Shown here: positions 47,022 to 54,933 of the stretch, piece after piece
How positions within the stretch are numbered: position 1 is the stretch's first letter
Layout: every line of letters starts with the position of its first letter
Origin: Mycobacterium scrofulaceum
Lineage (GTDB): Bacteria > Actinomycetota > Actinomycetes > Mycobacteriales > Mycobacteriaceae
DNA length: 64,000 nt
Assembly: GCF_001667885.1 (NCBI RefSeq)
Contig: NZ_LZJW01000147.1
Coordinates: 62,001 to 126,000, forward strand
Reading direction: 5' to 3'
Translations under genes and position numbers: made by a program
The notes under the pieces: generated by a model
Told to the model about the DNA's origin: nothing
Databases searched by the model: none
The model's input: the letters and a program-made list of their open reading frames with translations, nothing else

Positions 47022-47322
47022 CGTTAGCTCTCATAACAGCCACTGCCAAGCCCGGGGGCTGCTTGTTCAACCCCACGGAAAGCGCTTGCCCGTCGGAGGA
47101 GACACACTCCATCGACCTGCGCTGCTAGCCACAGATGCAGCCGCAAGTTCTCAGTAGATGGTATGCCACTTGGCGAACCACGCCCAAAACGAGTGAACGA
47201 ATAACGCCCCCGCGCCGTCCTGTGAGTGTGTGCGGCGGCCGCGGGAGAAGTTGCGCAGCGGATCGGCGCGTGCGTGAATGGCATGGCCGTGTGGCCTGCA
47301 CAAACGCAGAAGGGCGGTGGCC
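47022..47322. other. Divergent control region of the STAS and peroxidase genes
   Basis: With the hairpin, a 335-base gap between divergent starts. I looked for a SigF-type promoter (GTTT and GGGTAT) on both strands and saw none. AGAAGGGCGG before 47323 is the ribosome site of the peroxidase gene. Confidence 0.5.
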
Positions 47323-48450
47323 GTGGAGTCCGGTGATCACGAAGGCCCGCAGGACGACCCGCCCGACGACGGCAAGCCCGCCCGGTCCCTTGCCGAAGCC
47401 CTGACCCGGCGGAGCGCATTGCTGGGTATGGGAGCGGTGGCCGGCATCGCCGCGGTCGACGTCGGTGGGTTCGCCTACGCCGGCGGCTGGTTGCGCCCCG
47501 GCGCTCTGACGCCGCCCCGGTTCGCCGACCGCTTCGAGCACGTCTACGGACTGCACGAGGGTTTCCGGCGGAACCACGCGAAGGGGCTCAGCGCCTCCGG
47601 AACGTTCACCAGCACCGGGGCGGGGGCGGCGGTCTGCCGGGCCGGGGTCTTCCGACCCGGGAGCGTGCCGGTGATCGGCCGGTTCTCCCTGTCGGGCGGT
47701 TTGCCGGATCAGCCGGACATGCCGACCACGGTCCGGGGGTTCGGCCTGCTCTTCCAGGGGCCTGGCGGTGAGCAATGGCGCACCGCGATGATCAACATCC
47801 CCGTCTTCCCGGACAGCACTCCGCAGGGGTTCTACGACCGGCTGCTCGCGTCCAAGCCTGTGCCGGAGACGGGTAAGCCGGACCCCGCGAAGATGGCCGC
47901 CTTCCTCGACCGCCATCCGGAGACCGTCGCGGCCATGAAGGTCATCAAGGCTGCGCCACCGAGTGCGGGGTTCGCCGACAGCACGTTTTACGGCCTGAAC
48001 GCGTTTCGATTCACCAACGGCGCCGGAGCGACCGTCCCGGTGCGCTGGGCCGCCGTTCCCCAGGAGGCGGCGCCCGTGCCGGCGGCACAGGCCGCCAAGG
48101 ACTATCTGTTCGACGACCTCATTCACGTGCTCGCCCAGCGACCGCTGAGTTGGCGGCTCGTGCTCACGATCGGCGAGCCGGGCGATCCGACGCACGACGC
48201 CACGAAGCCGTGGCCGTCACCGCGCCGCACCGTCGAGGCCGGGACGATCACCGTCACGGGCGTGCAGACCGAGGCGCCGGGCAACGCCCGCGACATCAAC
48301 TTCGACCCACTGGTCCTGCCCGACGGCATCACCGCCTCCGACGACCCGCTGCTCGCCGCAAGGTCCGCCGTCTACGCCCGCTCGTTCACCCGTCGCGCCG
48401 AGGAACCCAAGCGACCCAGCGAAGTCGACGTGTCCCGGGTGCTGCGGTGA
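47323..48450 (+). CDS. Exported catalase-related peroxidase (SrpA type)
   Basis: 375-residue small catalase-fold protein. The N-terminus has a twin-Arg signal or anchor (TRRSALLGMGAVAGIAAV, about residues 28-45), so the enzyme is outside the membrane. The catalytic His is in RRNHAKGLSASG near residue 86 and the proximal heme Tyr in DPLLAARSAVYARSF near residue 350. At half the length of full catalases it fits the catalase-related peroxidases. The gene downstream, a cytochrome b561, overlaps by 4 bp (GTGA), which suggests it is the electron source. The GTG at 47323 follows AGAAGGGCGG. Confidence 0.87.
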   Translation: MESGDHEGPQDDPPDDGKPARSLAEALTRRSALLGMGAVAGIAAVDVGGFAYAGGWLRPGALTPPRFADRFEHVYGLHEGFRRNHAKGLSASGTFTSTGAGAAVCRAGVFRPGSVPVIGRFSLSGGLPDQPDMPTTVRGFGLLFQGPGGEQWRTAMINIPVFPDSTPQGFYDRLLASKPVPETGKPDPAKMAAFLDRHPETVAAMKVIKAAPPSAGFADSTFYGLNAFRFTNGAGATVPVRWAAVPQEAAPVPAAQAAKDYLFDDLIHVLAQRPLSWRLVLTIGEPGDPTHDATKPWPSPRRTVEAGTITVTGVQTEAPGNARDINFDPLVLPDGITASDDPLLAARSAVYARSFTRRAEEPKRPSEVDVSRVLR

Positions 48451-49025
48451 CTGCCGGCGCCGCCGCGCCCCGGTTCGCGCTGCCGTCCCGCCTGTTGCAC
48501 TGGCTGATGGCGCCGATGGTCATCGCGCAACTGCTGATCGGCGTCACGATGGTCGCGGCCCTGAGCTACTACCCGCTGCTGCTGGCCATCCATCGGCCCC
48601 TGGGAGTGCTGATCCTGATCTTCGCCGTGGTGCGGCTGGCGAATCGGCTCAGGCACCGGCCCCCACCGTTCCTGTCCACGATGAGCGGCGCGGAGCGTCG
48701 GATCGCGACGTGGTCGGAATACCTGCTCTACGCGCTGCTGCTGGTACAGCCACTGACCGGGTGGGCGATGCTCTCGGCGGCCCGGTTTCCCGTCACCCTG
48801 GTGGGTCCGCTGCGTCTGCCCGGGATCGCACCGCACAGCATCGACGTCTTCGCGGTGCTCCGCGAGTGCCATGGCGCGTTCGCGTTCCTGCTGTTCGCGA
48901 CGTTTACCGCCCACATGTGCGCGGTACTCTTCCACACGCTCGTTCTGCGCGACCGGCTCCTTGATCGCATGGCGCTGTGGCGCGTCAGACCAGCCGCCCC
49001 GCAACCAGGCCAAGCCGAGCGGTGA
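48447..49025 (+). CDS. Cytochrome b561-type diheme membrane protein
   Basis: 192-residue protein with four membrane helices. Candidate heme ligands are the His in SRLLHWLMAP, AIHRPLGVLI, ECHGAFAFLL and AHMCAVLFH. Such proteins oxidise quinol and pass electrons outward. Its GTG start overlaps the peroxidase stop, so the two are probably made together as one exported peroxide-reducing unit. Confidence 0.87.
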   Translation: MTAGAAAPRFALPSRLLHWLMAPMVIAQLLIGVTMVAALSYYPLLLAIHRPLGVLILIFAVVRLANRLRHRPPPFLSTMSGAERRIATWSEYLLYALLLVQPLTGWAMLSAARFPVTLVGPLRLPGIAPHSIDVFAVLRECHGAFAFLLFATFTAHMCAVLFHTLVLRDRLLDRMALWRVRPAAPQPGQAER

Positions 49026-49137
49026 CGGCCTGCCTTCTGGGCCTTTGACCGTCCGAATATGATCGGCACGATTATTTCAAGGGTGCGGACTGCAGGCGCC
49101 GTGACCGTACGGGACCACGAAGGAGTGGAGAACTTCC

Positions 49138-50031
49138 ATGCCAAACGAGAAGCAAGCGGACCGGATGGCGTCGGGGAAGGGCTTCATCGCGGCGCTCGAC
49201 CAGAGCGGCGGCTCGACGCCCAAGGCGCTGCGCCTCTACGGCATCGAGGACAACGCGTACTCCTCCGAGGAGGAGATGTTCGACCTCATCCACCAGATGC
49301 GTTCGCGGATCATCACGTCGCCCGCATTCAACGGTGACCGGGTGCTGGCCGCGATTCTGTTCGAGCAGACCATGGACCGCGACATCGAGGGCAAGCCGTC
49401 GACCACCTACCTGTGGGAGACCAAGGGCGTGGTGCCCTTTCTGAAGATCGACAAGGGTCTGGCCGACGCGTCCGATGACGTGCAGCTGATGAAGCCGATC
49501 CCGGGATTGGACGAGCTGCTGGAGCGCGCCGTGAGCAAGGGCGTCTTCGGCACCAAGGAGCGGTCGGTGATCGGCGGCGCCAACGCCAAGGGCATCGCCG
49601 CCGTGGTCGCCCAACAATTCGAGCTGGCGCATCAGGTGCTCTCGCACGGTCTGGTGCCCATCATCGAACCCGAGGTCACCATCTCGATCTCGGACAAGGC
49701 CGAGGCCGAGCGCATCCTGCGCGACGAGATCACCAAGCAACTCGAGAACGTGCCCGAGGGTCAGCGCGTGATGCTCAAGCTGAGCCTGCCCACGGAGGTC
49801 AACTTCTACCGCCCCCTGATCGAGCACCCGAAGGTGATGCGGGTCGTCGCCCTCTCCGGCGGCTACTCCCGCGAGGAAGCCAACGAGCTGCTGGCCAAGA
49901 ACACCGGGCTGATCGCCAGCTTCAGCCGCGCGCTCACCGAGGGCCTGAGCGTCGACCAGTCCGACGAGCAGTTCAACGCCACGCTGGACAAGGCGATCCA
50001 ATCCATCTACGACGCCTCGGTCGCCGGCTGA
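49138..50031 (+). CDS. Class I fructose-bisphosphate aldolase
   Basis: 297-residue class I aldolase of the short bacterial type. The N-terminal [18 protein letters not shown] and central VPIIEPEV are conserved, and the Schiff-base Lys is probably in [15 protein letters not shown] near residue 218. It cleaves fructose 1,6-bisphosphate into two triose phosphates. Mycobacteria also have a class II enzyme elsewhere, so this is likely the secondary aldolase. The ATG at 49138 follows AAGGAGTGGAG. Confidence 0.92.
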   Translation: MPNEKQADRMASGKGFIAALDQSGGSTPKALRLYGIEDNAYSSEEEMFDLIHQMRSRIITSPAFNGDRVLAAILFEQTMDRDIEGKPSTTYLWETKGVVPFLKIDKGLADASDDVQLMKPIPGLDELLERAVSKGVFGTKERSVIGGANAKGIAAVVAQQFELAHQVLSHGLVPIIEPEVTISISDKAEAERILRDEITKQLENVPEGQRVMLKLSLPTEVNFYRPLIEHPKVMRVVALSGGYSREEANELLAKNTGLIASFSRALTEGLSVDQSDEQFNATLDKAIQSIYDASVAG

Positions 50032-50053
50032 CCTACCTCCCTGGACATCACAG

Positions 50054-51142
50054 CTAGTAGCGGTGGCGGGCCAAGCGCGGCGGGCCGTCACCGGCGTCGT
50101 GTTCGTCTGACACCGCGGCGGGCACCATCTCGCTCGTCACCAGCCCGTCGTCTCGGGTCAATTCGTCGATCACGCCGAAGGATTCGGCGATGTGGGGCGG
50201 GGTGTCCACGAGAATGGTCACCACGGGAACGCGCCGGCGCAGCGAGAGCAGCTTGTCGCCGTGCGGCCGGTGGTCGCCGTGATATCCCCAGATGCCACGC
50301 AATACCGTCGCCCCGTCGGGTGCGTCGCGCTGACACAGCTGCTGCACGATCGCGCGGTGAATCGGCACCCCGTCGATCAAGGCCGACTCGGACGTGTAAA
50401 CGGTCAGCTTCTGGAACAGCGACAGACCGCGTTCGTCGACACCCGGCAGGGCGTGCGGCCGTTCCAGCAGTTCGCCGTCGCGCTTGCACACCCGGACCCG
50501 CTCCAGCGTGAACATCGGTTCCCCAAGCAACTCGGCGAGCTCCGGCAGCACCCCCGCGATGCGCTCACCGGATCCGACGGCCACGATCATCATCGGCACG
50601 TTGGCGTTGCGACCGAAGAAGCGCGCACGATGCCGCTGCCCGTGGGTGACTCCGTCCACCCCCAGCAGCACCGAGGCCCCTGCGATCCTCCGCCGATGCA
50701 GGAGATCGCAGACGGCGACGTACGCCGGGGCGCCGTTGACGCGTTCCTTGCGGCCGACGTAAACGGTCAGCTTGACGGCTTCGCGCAACTCCTCGGGAAG
50801 CTCCGGTGGGCCCGGGAAGGCCCCGTCGCCGCGCAACAGCCTGGCCCGCTCAAGGGTGACCAGGCCCCGCTGTTTGACCGCGAGCACCGGGTCGAGCAGA
50901 GCGTCGATCTTCGCCCTGGTGTCGACCGCCACGATCGCGACGGGCGGATCCTCGGACAACGTCAGCGACTCGTCCGTTCTCAGGTACCGACCGGTGCCGA
51001 ACCCGGCGGCACCCCGCAGCACCACACCGCAGGCGATGCGGTGCCGGGCGTAGAGGTCGAGCAGCACATCGGACACGAACCCCGCGTCGGTCCGCCGACG
51101 CTCGGCCAGATAAGTGGTGAGCTTGAGGCAGTCCTCGTCCAT
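50054..51142 (-). CDS. Triple DUF190 protein
   Basis: 362-residue protein made of three tandem DUF190 domains of about 110 residues, each starting LTTYLAERRR, LTVYVGRKER or LTVYTSESAL and each having a G(A/V)VLRG- or GASVLLG-type loop and an R(x)VPVVTI/PPVAIVAV/VPMMIVAV strand. DUF190 is a PII-like fold; single-domain forms are often next to fluoride channels (crcB). No crcB is seen here. A single chain with three domains could mimic the trimer of PII. The role is unknown. Confidence 0.87.
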   Translation of the reverse strand: MDEDCLKLTTYLAERRRTDAGFVSDVLLDLYARHRIACGVVLRGAAGFGTGRYLRTDESLTLSEDPPVAIVAVDTRAKIDALLDPVLAVKQRGLVTLERARLLRGDGAFPGPPELPEELREAVKLTVYVGRKERVNGAPAYVAVCDLLHRRRIAGASVLLGVDGVTHGQRHRARFFGRNANVPMMIVAVGSGERIAGVLPELAELLGEPMFTLERVRVCKRDGELLERPHALPGVDERGLSLFQKLTVYTSESALIDGVPIHRAIVQQLCQRDAPDGATVLRGIWGYHGDHRPHGDKLLSLRRRVPVVTILVDTPPHIAESFGVIDELTRDDGLVTSEMVPAAVSDEHDAGDGPPRLARHRY

Positions 51143-51219
51143 GGCCGCTCCCGTCGCTTTGCGGCGATCCTACTCGGTTTCAGACGTCAAGCGCCGCAAC
51201 GGTGTTCGATAAGACCCAC

Positions 51220-52392
51220 TCACCGCAGCTTTTCGGTCGGCACCGCGTACCGGTCCTGGTAGGCACGCACCCGCTCCCGCACCTCGCCGGCCGGCAAGCC
51301 GGTGTCCGACCAGGTGTAGCGGCCGCGGCCCCCGTCGCCGGGATGGGCGGCGAGGAAGTCGCGCATCTTCTGCTCGGCGTCGGGGCGCAGCTCGCGGTCG
51401 AGCCGTTGGTAGATGTCCTTGATCGTGGTCCACGGGTCGTTGATGAAGTCGCTGTATTGCACGTCGATCACGCGGTCGGCCGGCACCGCGCCGCTGTCCC
51501 GCAGGGCCATCTCGCGCTCCAGGCCGACGACGATCTCCTCGTAGGACTGAGCCGCACACTCGGCGATGGTGGATTCGTCGCTGCACATCCGGCGCAGGTG
51601 GTGCGTCAGGGCAGCGATCGACGAGATGACGTTGAGCGGGTCGCGGTGCGTCTGGACGATCAATGCGTCGGGGTATTCGGCCAGCAGCGTGTCCAGCTGC
51701 CAGAGATGCGCGGGCGACTTCAGCAACCACTGGCCCGGGACCCCGGATTGCAAGTGCTGCAGGAAGATTCGGTGATAGCGGTACGCGCCCGCGTGGTCCG
51801 CCTCGTAGAGCAGCCAGCGGTAGTAACTGGGCAGGCGGTACTGCACGGAGAAAATCATGCTGACGAATTCCCCGGCCGTGATGCGCACGCATTCCTGCCC
51901 GACGAGGGCGCCCATCGGATGGAAAGCGAGAAATCCCGGCATGATCTGCTCGGACATGTCGATGCTGGCCTGCGCCTGCGCGATCCGCGGATCGTCGTGA
52001 TAAGACTCCGGCTGCGGAACCGGGCAGGGCTCATCGACCTCCCACGTCAACGGGGCGCGCAGCTCGGGGTCCTGGGCCAGCAGGTCGTAGAGGATCGTGG
52101 TTCCGGTGCGGGGCTGTCCGACGATGAAAATCGGCGCGGTGATCGGTTTGGCGGCGACGTCGGGATGTGCTTTGCGCCAAGCGATCACACCGAGGCGATT
52201 CTTAAGGGCCCGCATGATGTCGAGGTGCGCGATCTCCACCCCGATGTCCGAGAGCCGCGCGTCGTGGATCAGCCCGTCGGTCAGGCGGTGCAAGCCGGGC
52301 CGCCAGCCCTCGGCGCCGAAGTCGTCGCTGCCGGCCTCCTCGCAGGCGGTTGCTATCAGCCGCTCGGGGGCGAATCGATCTTCCAGCGTCAT
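51220..52392 (-). CDS. Sulfotransferase family protein
   Basis: 390-residue PAPS-dependent sulfotransferase. The 5'-phosphosulfate loop IFIVGQPRTGTTILYDLL lies near residue 88-105 and the 3'-phosphate strand VQTHRDPLNVISS near residue 248. It matches a mycobacterial group often paired with DUF1214 proteins. Its ATG (52392) overlaps the stop of the DUF1214 gene as ATGA. The acceptor, likely a lipid or sterol, is unknown. Confidence 0.9.
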   Translation of the reverse strand: MTLEDRFAPERLIATACEEAGSDDFGAEGWRPGLHRLTDGLIHDARLSDIGVEIAHLDIMRALKNRLGVIAWRKAHPDVAAKPITAPIFIVGQPRTGTTILYDLLAQDPELRAPLTWEVDEPCPVPQPESYHDDPRIAQAQASIDMSEQIMPGFLAFHPMGALVGQECVRITAGEFVSMIFSVQYRLPSYYRWLLYEADHAGAYRYHRIFLQHLQSGVPGQWLLKSPAHLWQLDTLLAEYPDALIVQTHRDPLNVISSIAALTHHLRRMCSDESTIAECAAQSYEEIVVGLEREMALRDSGAVPADRVIDVQYSDFINDPWTTIKDIYQRLDRELRPDAEQKMRDFLAAHPGDGGRGRYTWSDTGLPAGEVRERVRAYQDRYAVPTEKLR

Positions 52393-53486
52393 CCCGCCTC
52401 CTCGCATCGGCGCACCGACACCTTCACGTCGGGCGGGCTGGGGTTGTCCAGCCAGCGCAGCACGACGAAACCCCGGTGCCTGCCACCGGTGTCGAGCCAG
52501 TGGCCCAACCCGAAGTCGTTCGCGGAGATGGCGATCCGCACCCGGCCATCGGGATCGGGTGCCACGCCGCGGTTGGTCACGGAGCTGTGCCGGGCGCGCG
52601 GCTCCAGGCACTCGTGCCAGATGCTTTCCAGAGTGACGTTCCAGTACCGGGTCTGGGGCGGGGCGATGTCGAGCACCAGCGCTTCGTCCGGTTGCAGCCG
52701 GTAGGTCCCGATCATGTACAGGTTGTCCGGGGTGGTGTCGGCGGCGCCCAGGTTGGCGGCCTCCGCGGTCAGCAACGTGTTGGGCGCATCGAGCAGTTCC
52801 GGCTTGATGGTGCGGTGCAGCGTCGTCAGCTTCATCAGTGACCAGGCCATCGCGGTGAGCTGGTCGGCGACCTCGCCGTCGGTCAGCGGGCTCAGCGGCG
52901 CGGGGTCCAGCGCCTCGATGCGTAACGTGGCGAGTTGTTCGTGCGCGCGGTCGCCGATGTACTCGCGGACCACCACCGACGAGGCGTCGTCGGGGATCTG
53001 CACCCACTGCGCATTCGCGAGGTCGGCGGGTTGGTCGGCCGACAGCACGAGCGTGAATTCGCCTGCGGCCAAGGCCAGGTCGACATCGCTGACATATCCC
53101 GCCATGCGCCGCGGCGTGAGCCCGGTCCCGGCCAGGATCTGCAGCCCGAGGTAGGCGCTGGTACCGCGGGAGCCGGTGATCCGGTAGCTCCGGTCACCAC
53201 GGATCATCGCCAGGTAATAATTGCCGTCCGGATTGGGACCGCCGACCATGCGGTTCTCCGAACACATATCGAAAAAGGTGGGCCGCTCGGCATCGGCCTC
53301 CACCGACATCTGCGCGCACAGCGACGAGACGCGGGCGATCATCCGCATCCCTTCCAGCAGCTCCCGCTCGGACTCGGCGTCCTCGGTCACGATCTTGCTG
53401 ACGTCGGTGACCATCTGCTGGAAGAACTGCCACGCGGCGCGCGCCTTCGGCGCGGCCGGCTCGGACAAATCGAGGCCTTGAGACAT
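52389..53486 (-). CDS. DUF1214 domain protein
   Basis: 365-residue soluble protein with a C-terminal DUF1214 domain (PPQTRYWNVTLESIWHECLE and RVRIAISANDFGLGHWLDTG). It has no signal peptide. It is the first gene of a two-gene operon with the sulfotransferase, overlapping by 4 bp. It is divergent from a TetR gene with a palindrome in the 34-bp gap, so it is probably repressed by that protein. Biochemical role unknown. Confidence 0.85.
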   Translation of the reverse strand: MSQGLDLSEPAAPKARAAWQFFQQMVTDVSKIVTEDAESERELLEGMRMIARVSSLCAQMSVEADAERPTFFDMCSENRMVGGPNPDGNYYLAMIRGDRSYRITGSRGTSAYLGLQILAGTGLTPRRMAGYVSDVDLALAAGEFTLVLSADQPADLANAQWVQIPDDASSVVVREYIGDRAHEQLATLRIEALDPAPLSPLTDGEVADQLTAMAWSLMKLTTLHRTIKPELLDAPNTLLTAEAANLGAADTTPDNLYMIGTYRLQPDEALVLDIAPPQTRYWNVTLESIWHECLEPRARHSSVTNRGVAPDPDGRVRIAISANDFGLGHWLDTGGRHRGFVVLRWLDNPSPPDVKVSVRRCEEAG

Positions 53487-53496
53487 CGTCTCATGC

Positions 53497-53511
53497 TAAG
53501 ACTATGTCTTA
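53497..53511. promoter_or_regulatory. Candidate TetR operator, DUF1214/tetR gap
   Basis: TAAGAC and GTCTTA flank TAT in the short gap between divergent genes. Both promoters must overlap it, so binding would shut both genes. Confidence 0.6.
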
Positions 53512-53520
53512 CGATCGGGA

Positions 53521-54132
53521 GTGGATTCGCGGGAAAAGGTCGGGGGAATGGCTGCCACGACATCGTTGGCCGAACGCAAGCGGACGGCCATGCGTCAGCG
53601 CATCGCCGCCGCCGCCGCTTCGCTGGTCGCCGATCGCGGGTTGGCGGGCACGACGGTGGACCGCATCGCCGACGAGGCCGACATCGGGCGGGCGACCTTC
53701 TTCCGCTACTTCAACTCCAAGGAAGACGCGGTCGCCGAGGGCATGACCGTCCACTGGCTCAACCGGATCACCGCCGCCCTGGCGGCCCAGCCCGAGCGCT
53801 TGAGCGCGACCGATGCGGTCATCGGCGCCTTCACGGAGCTCGCCGGCGGGTTCGCCGACATCGAGGACCAGATTCGCGAATTGGCGGTTTTGACAAGGTC
53901 ATCCGACACACTGGACGCCTGGACACTGCACATCTACGTGCGGTATGAGCTGGCGATCGCCGACCTGATCGCACCGCGCCTGCCGCGACTGGCACCGCAG
54001 GATCCCCGGCCCCGCTTGATCGGCGCCCTGGCGATGGCGACCGTGCGCATCGCCCTGGACGACTGGCTCAGCCACGGGGGATCCCTGCCCGACCGGGTGG
54101 GTCAGGGTCTGGCGGCGATCACCGTCGGTTGA
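53521..54132 (+). CDS. TetR-family regulator
   Basis: 203-residue regulator with helix-turn-helix TVDRIADEADIGRATFFRYF near residues 49-68. The end of the N-terminal domain is typical (NSKEDAVAEG). Both GTG 53521 and ATG 53548 are possible starts; neither has a well-spaced ribosome site. It is divergent from the DUF1214-sulfotransferase operon and convergent with another TetR gene 10 bp on. Confidence 0.9.
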   Translation: MDSREKVGGMAATTSLAERKRTAMRQRIAAAAASLVADRGLAGTTVDRIADEADIGRATFFRYFNSKEDAVAEGMTVHWLNRITAALAAQPERLSATDAVIGAFTELAGGFADIEDQIRELAVLTRSSDTLDAWTLHIYVRYELAIADLIAPRLPRLAPQDPRPRLIGALAMATVRIALDDWLSHGGSLPDRVGQGLAAITVG

Positions 54133-54142
54133 TCGGCCGGCG

Positions 54143-54724
54143 TCAGCCGAGGAGCGCCTCGACGATGAGCCGCGTCGTGCGTTCGGCTCGCCGCCGCGAA
54201 TAGGACTGGGCGCCGGACAGGATCGGATAAACCACGCCGCCGACGATCGCGTCGGCGGCCGACTCGGCGGTGGCGGCGGCGATACCGTCGGCGAGTAATC
54301 GGTCCCGCACGCTGTCGTGCAGCGGCGCGCTGAAGCCCGCCCGCAGCCGCACGGCCGTCTCCTCGTGTTCCATGCACGCGACGGTCAGGGTCCGCAGCAT
54401 GGCCGAGCCGCGGTCGGTCGTCAGACTGGCGACCAGCTTGCCGACCCAGCCCACCAGGTCGGCGGCCAGGTCGCCGGTGTGGGCTACCGAGGCCAGCAGT
54501 TTGTCGGCGTCCTCGAGCATGACGTCGGCGACCAGCGCCGGGCGGCTGGGCCACCACCGGTAGATCGTCTGCTTGCCCACCCCCGCCCGGGCGGCGACCG
54601 CCTCGATGGTCAGCCCGTCGAAGCCGCGCTCCAGGAGCAATTCGCGGGTGGCGGTGACGATCGCCGTGCGCGCCTTCTCGCTGCGGCGCCTCGGCGCGCT
54701 CACCTGGGTGAGATCGCTTGGCAT
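54143..54724 (-). CDS. TetR-family regulator
   Basis: 193-residue regulator with [20 protein letters not shown] and [16 protein letters not shown] at about residues 30-65, the WWPSRPAL form being common in mycobacteria. It starts at ATG 54722-54724, giving a sensible N-terminus. It is divergent from the double acyl-CoA dehydrogenase across a gap that holds a perfect palindrome, so it probably represses the catabolic genes to its right. Confidence 0.9.
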   Translation of the reverse strand: MPSDLTQVSAPRRRSEKARTAIVTATRELLLERGFDGLTIEAVAARAGVGKQTIYRWWPSRPALVADVMLEDADKLLASVAHTGDLAADLVGWVGKLVASLTTDRGSAMLRTLTVACMEHEETAVRLRAGFSAPLHDSVRDRLLADGIAAATAESAADAIVGGVVYPILSGAQSYSRRRAERTTRLIVEALLG

Positions 54725-54787
54725 ATGGTGATCCTCACTGCCGCCGCCGCCCGCTTTACATCGCCTGACTAACCCCGGTAGTCTGCC

Positions 54788-54811
54788 ACAAGACGAGACG
54801 GTTCGTCTTGT
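54788..54811. promoter_or_regulatory. Candidate TetR operator, fadE control region
   Basis: Perfect 9-bp arms ACAAGACGA and TCGTCTTGT around GACGGT. It lies 64 bases from the tetR start and 123 from the fadE start. The arrangement is that of a TetR dimer site. Confidence 0.65.
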
Positions 54812-54933
54812 TGCTGCCATCGAAGTAGCGGCGATCGCAAGCGCGGCGAAGCCGGGCGCAGCGGGTCGGCGCCATCAGGCTCGGAAGGGTAACAGTCCGT
54901 GCGGCCAACGTCAGCCATCCCTCGGCCGCCCTC

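Noticed and set aside
46988-47322. SigF promoter in the STAS/peroxidase gap
   Set aside because: No GTTT and GGGTAT pair at proper spacing on either strand.
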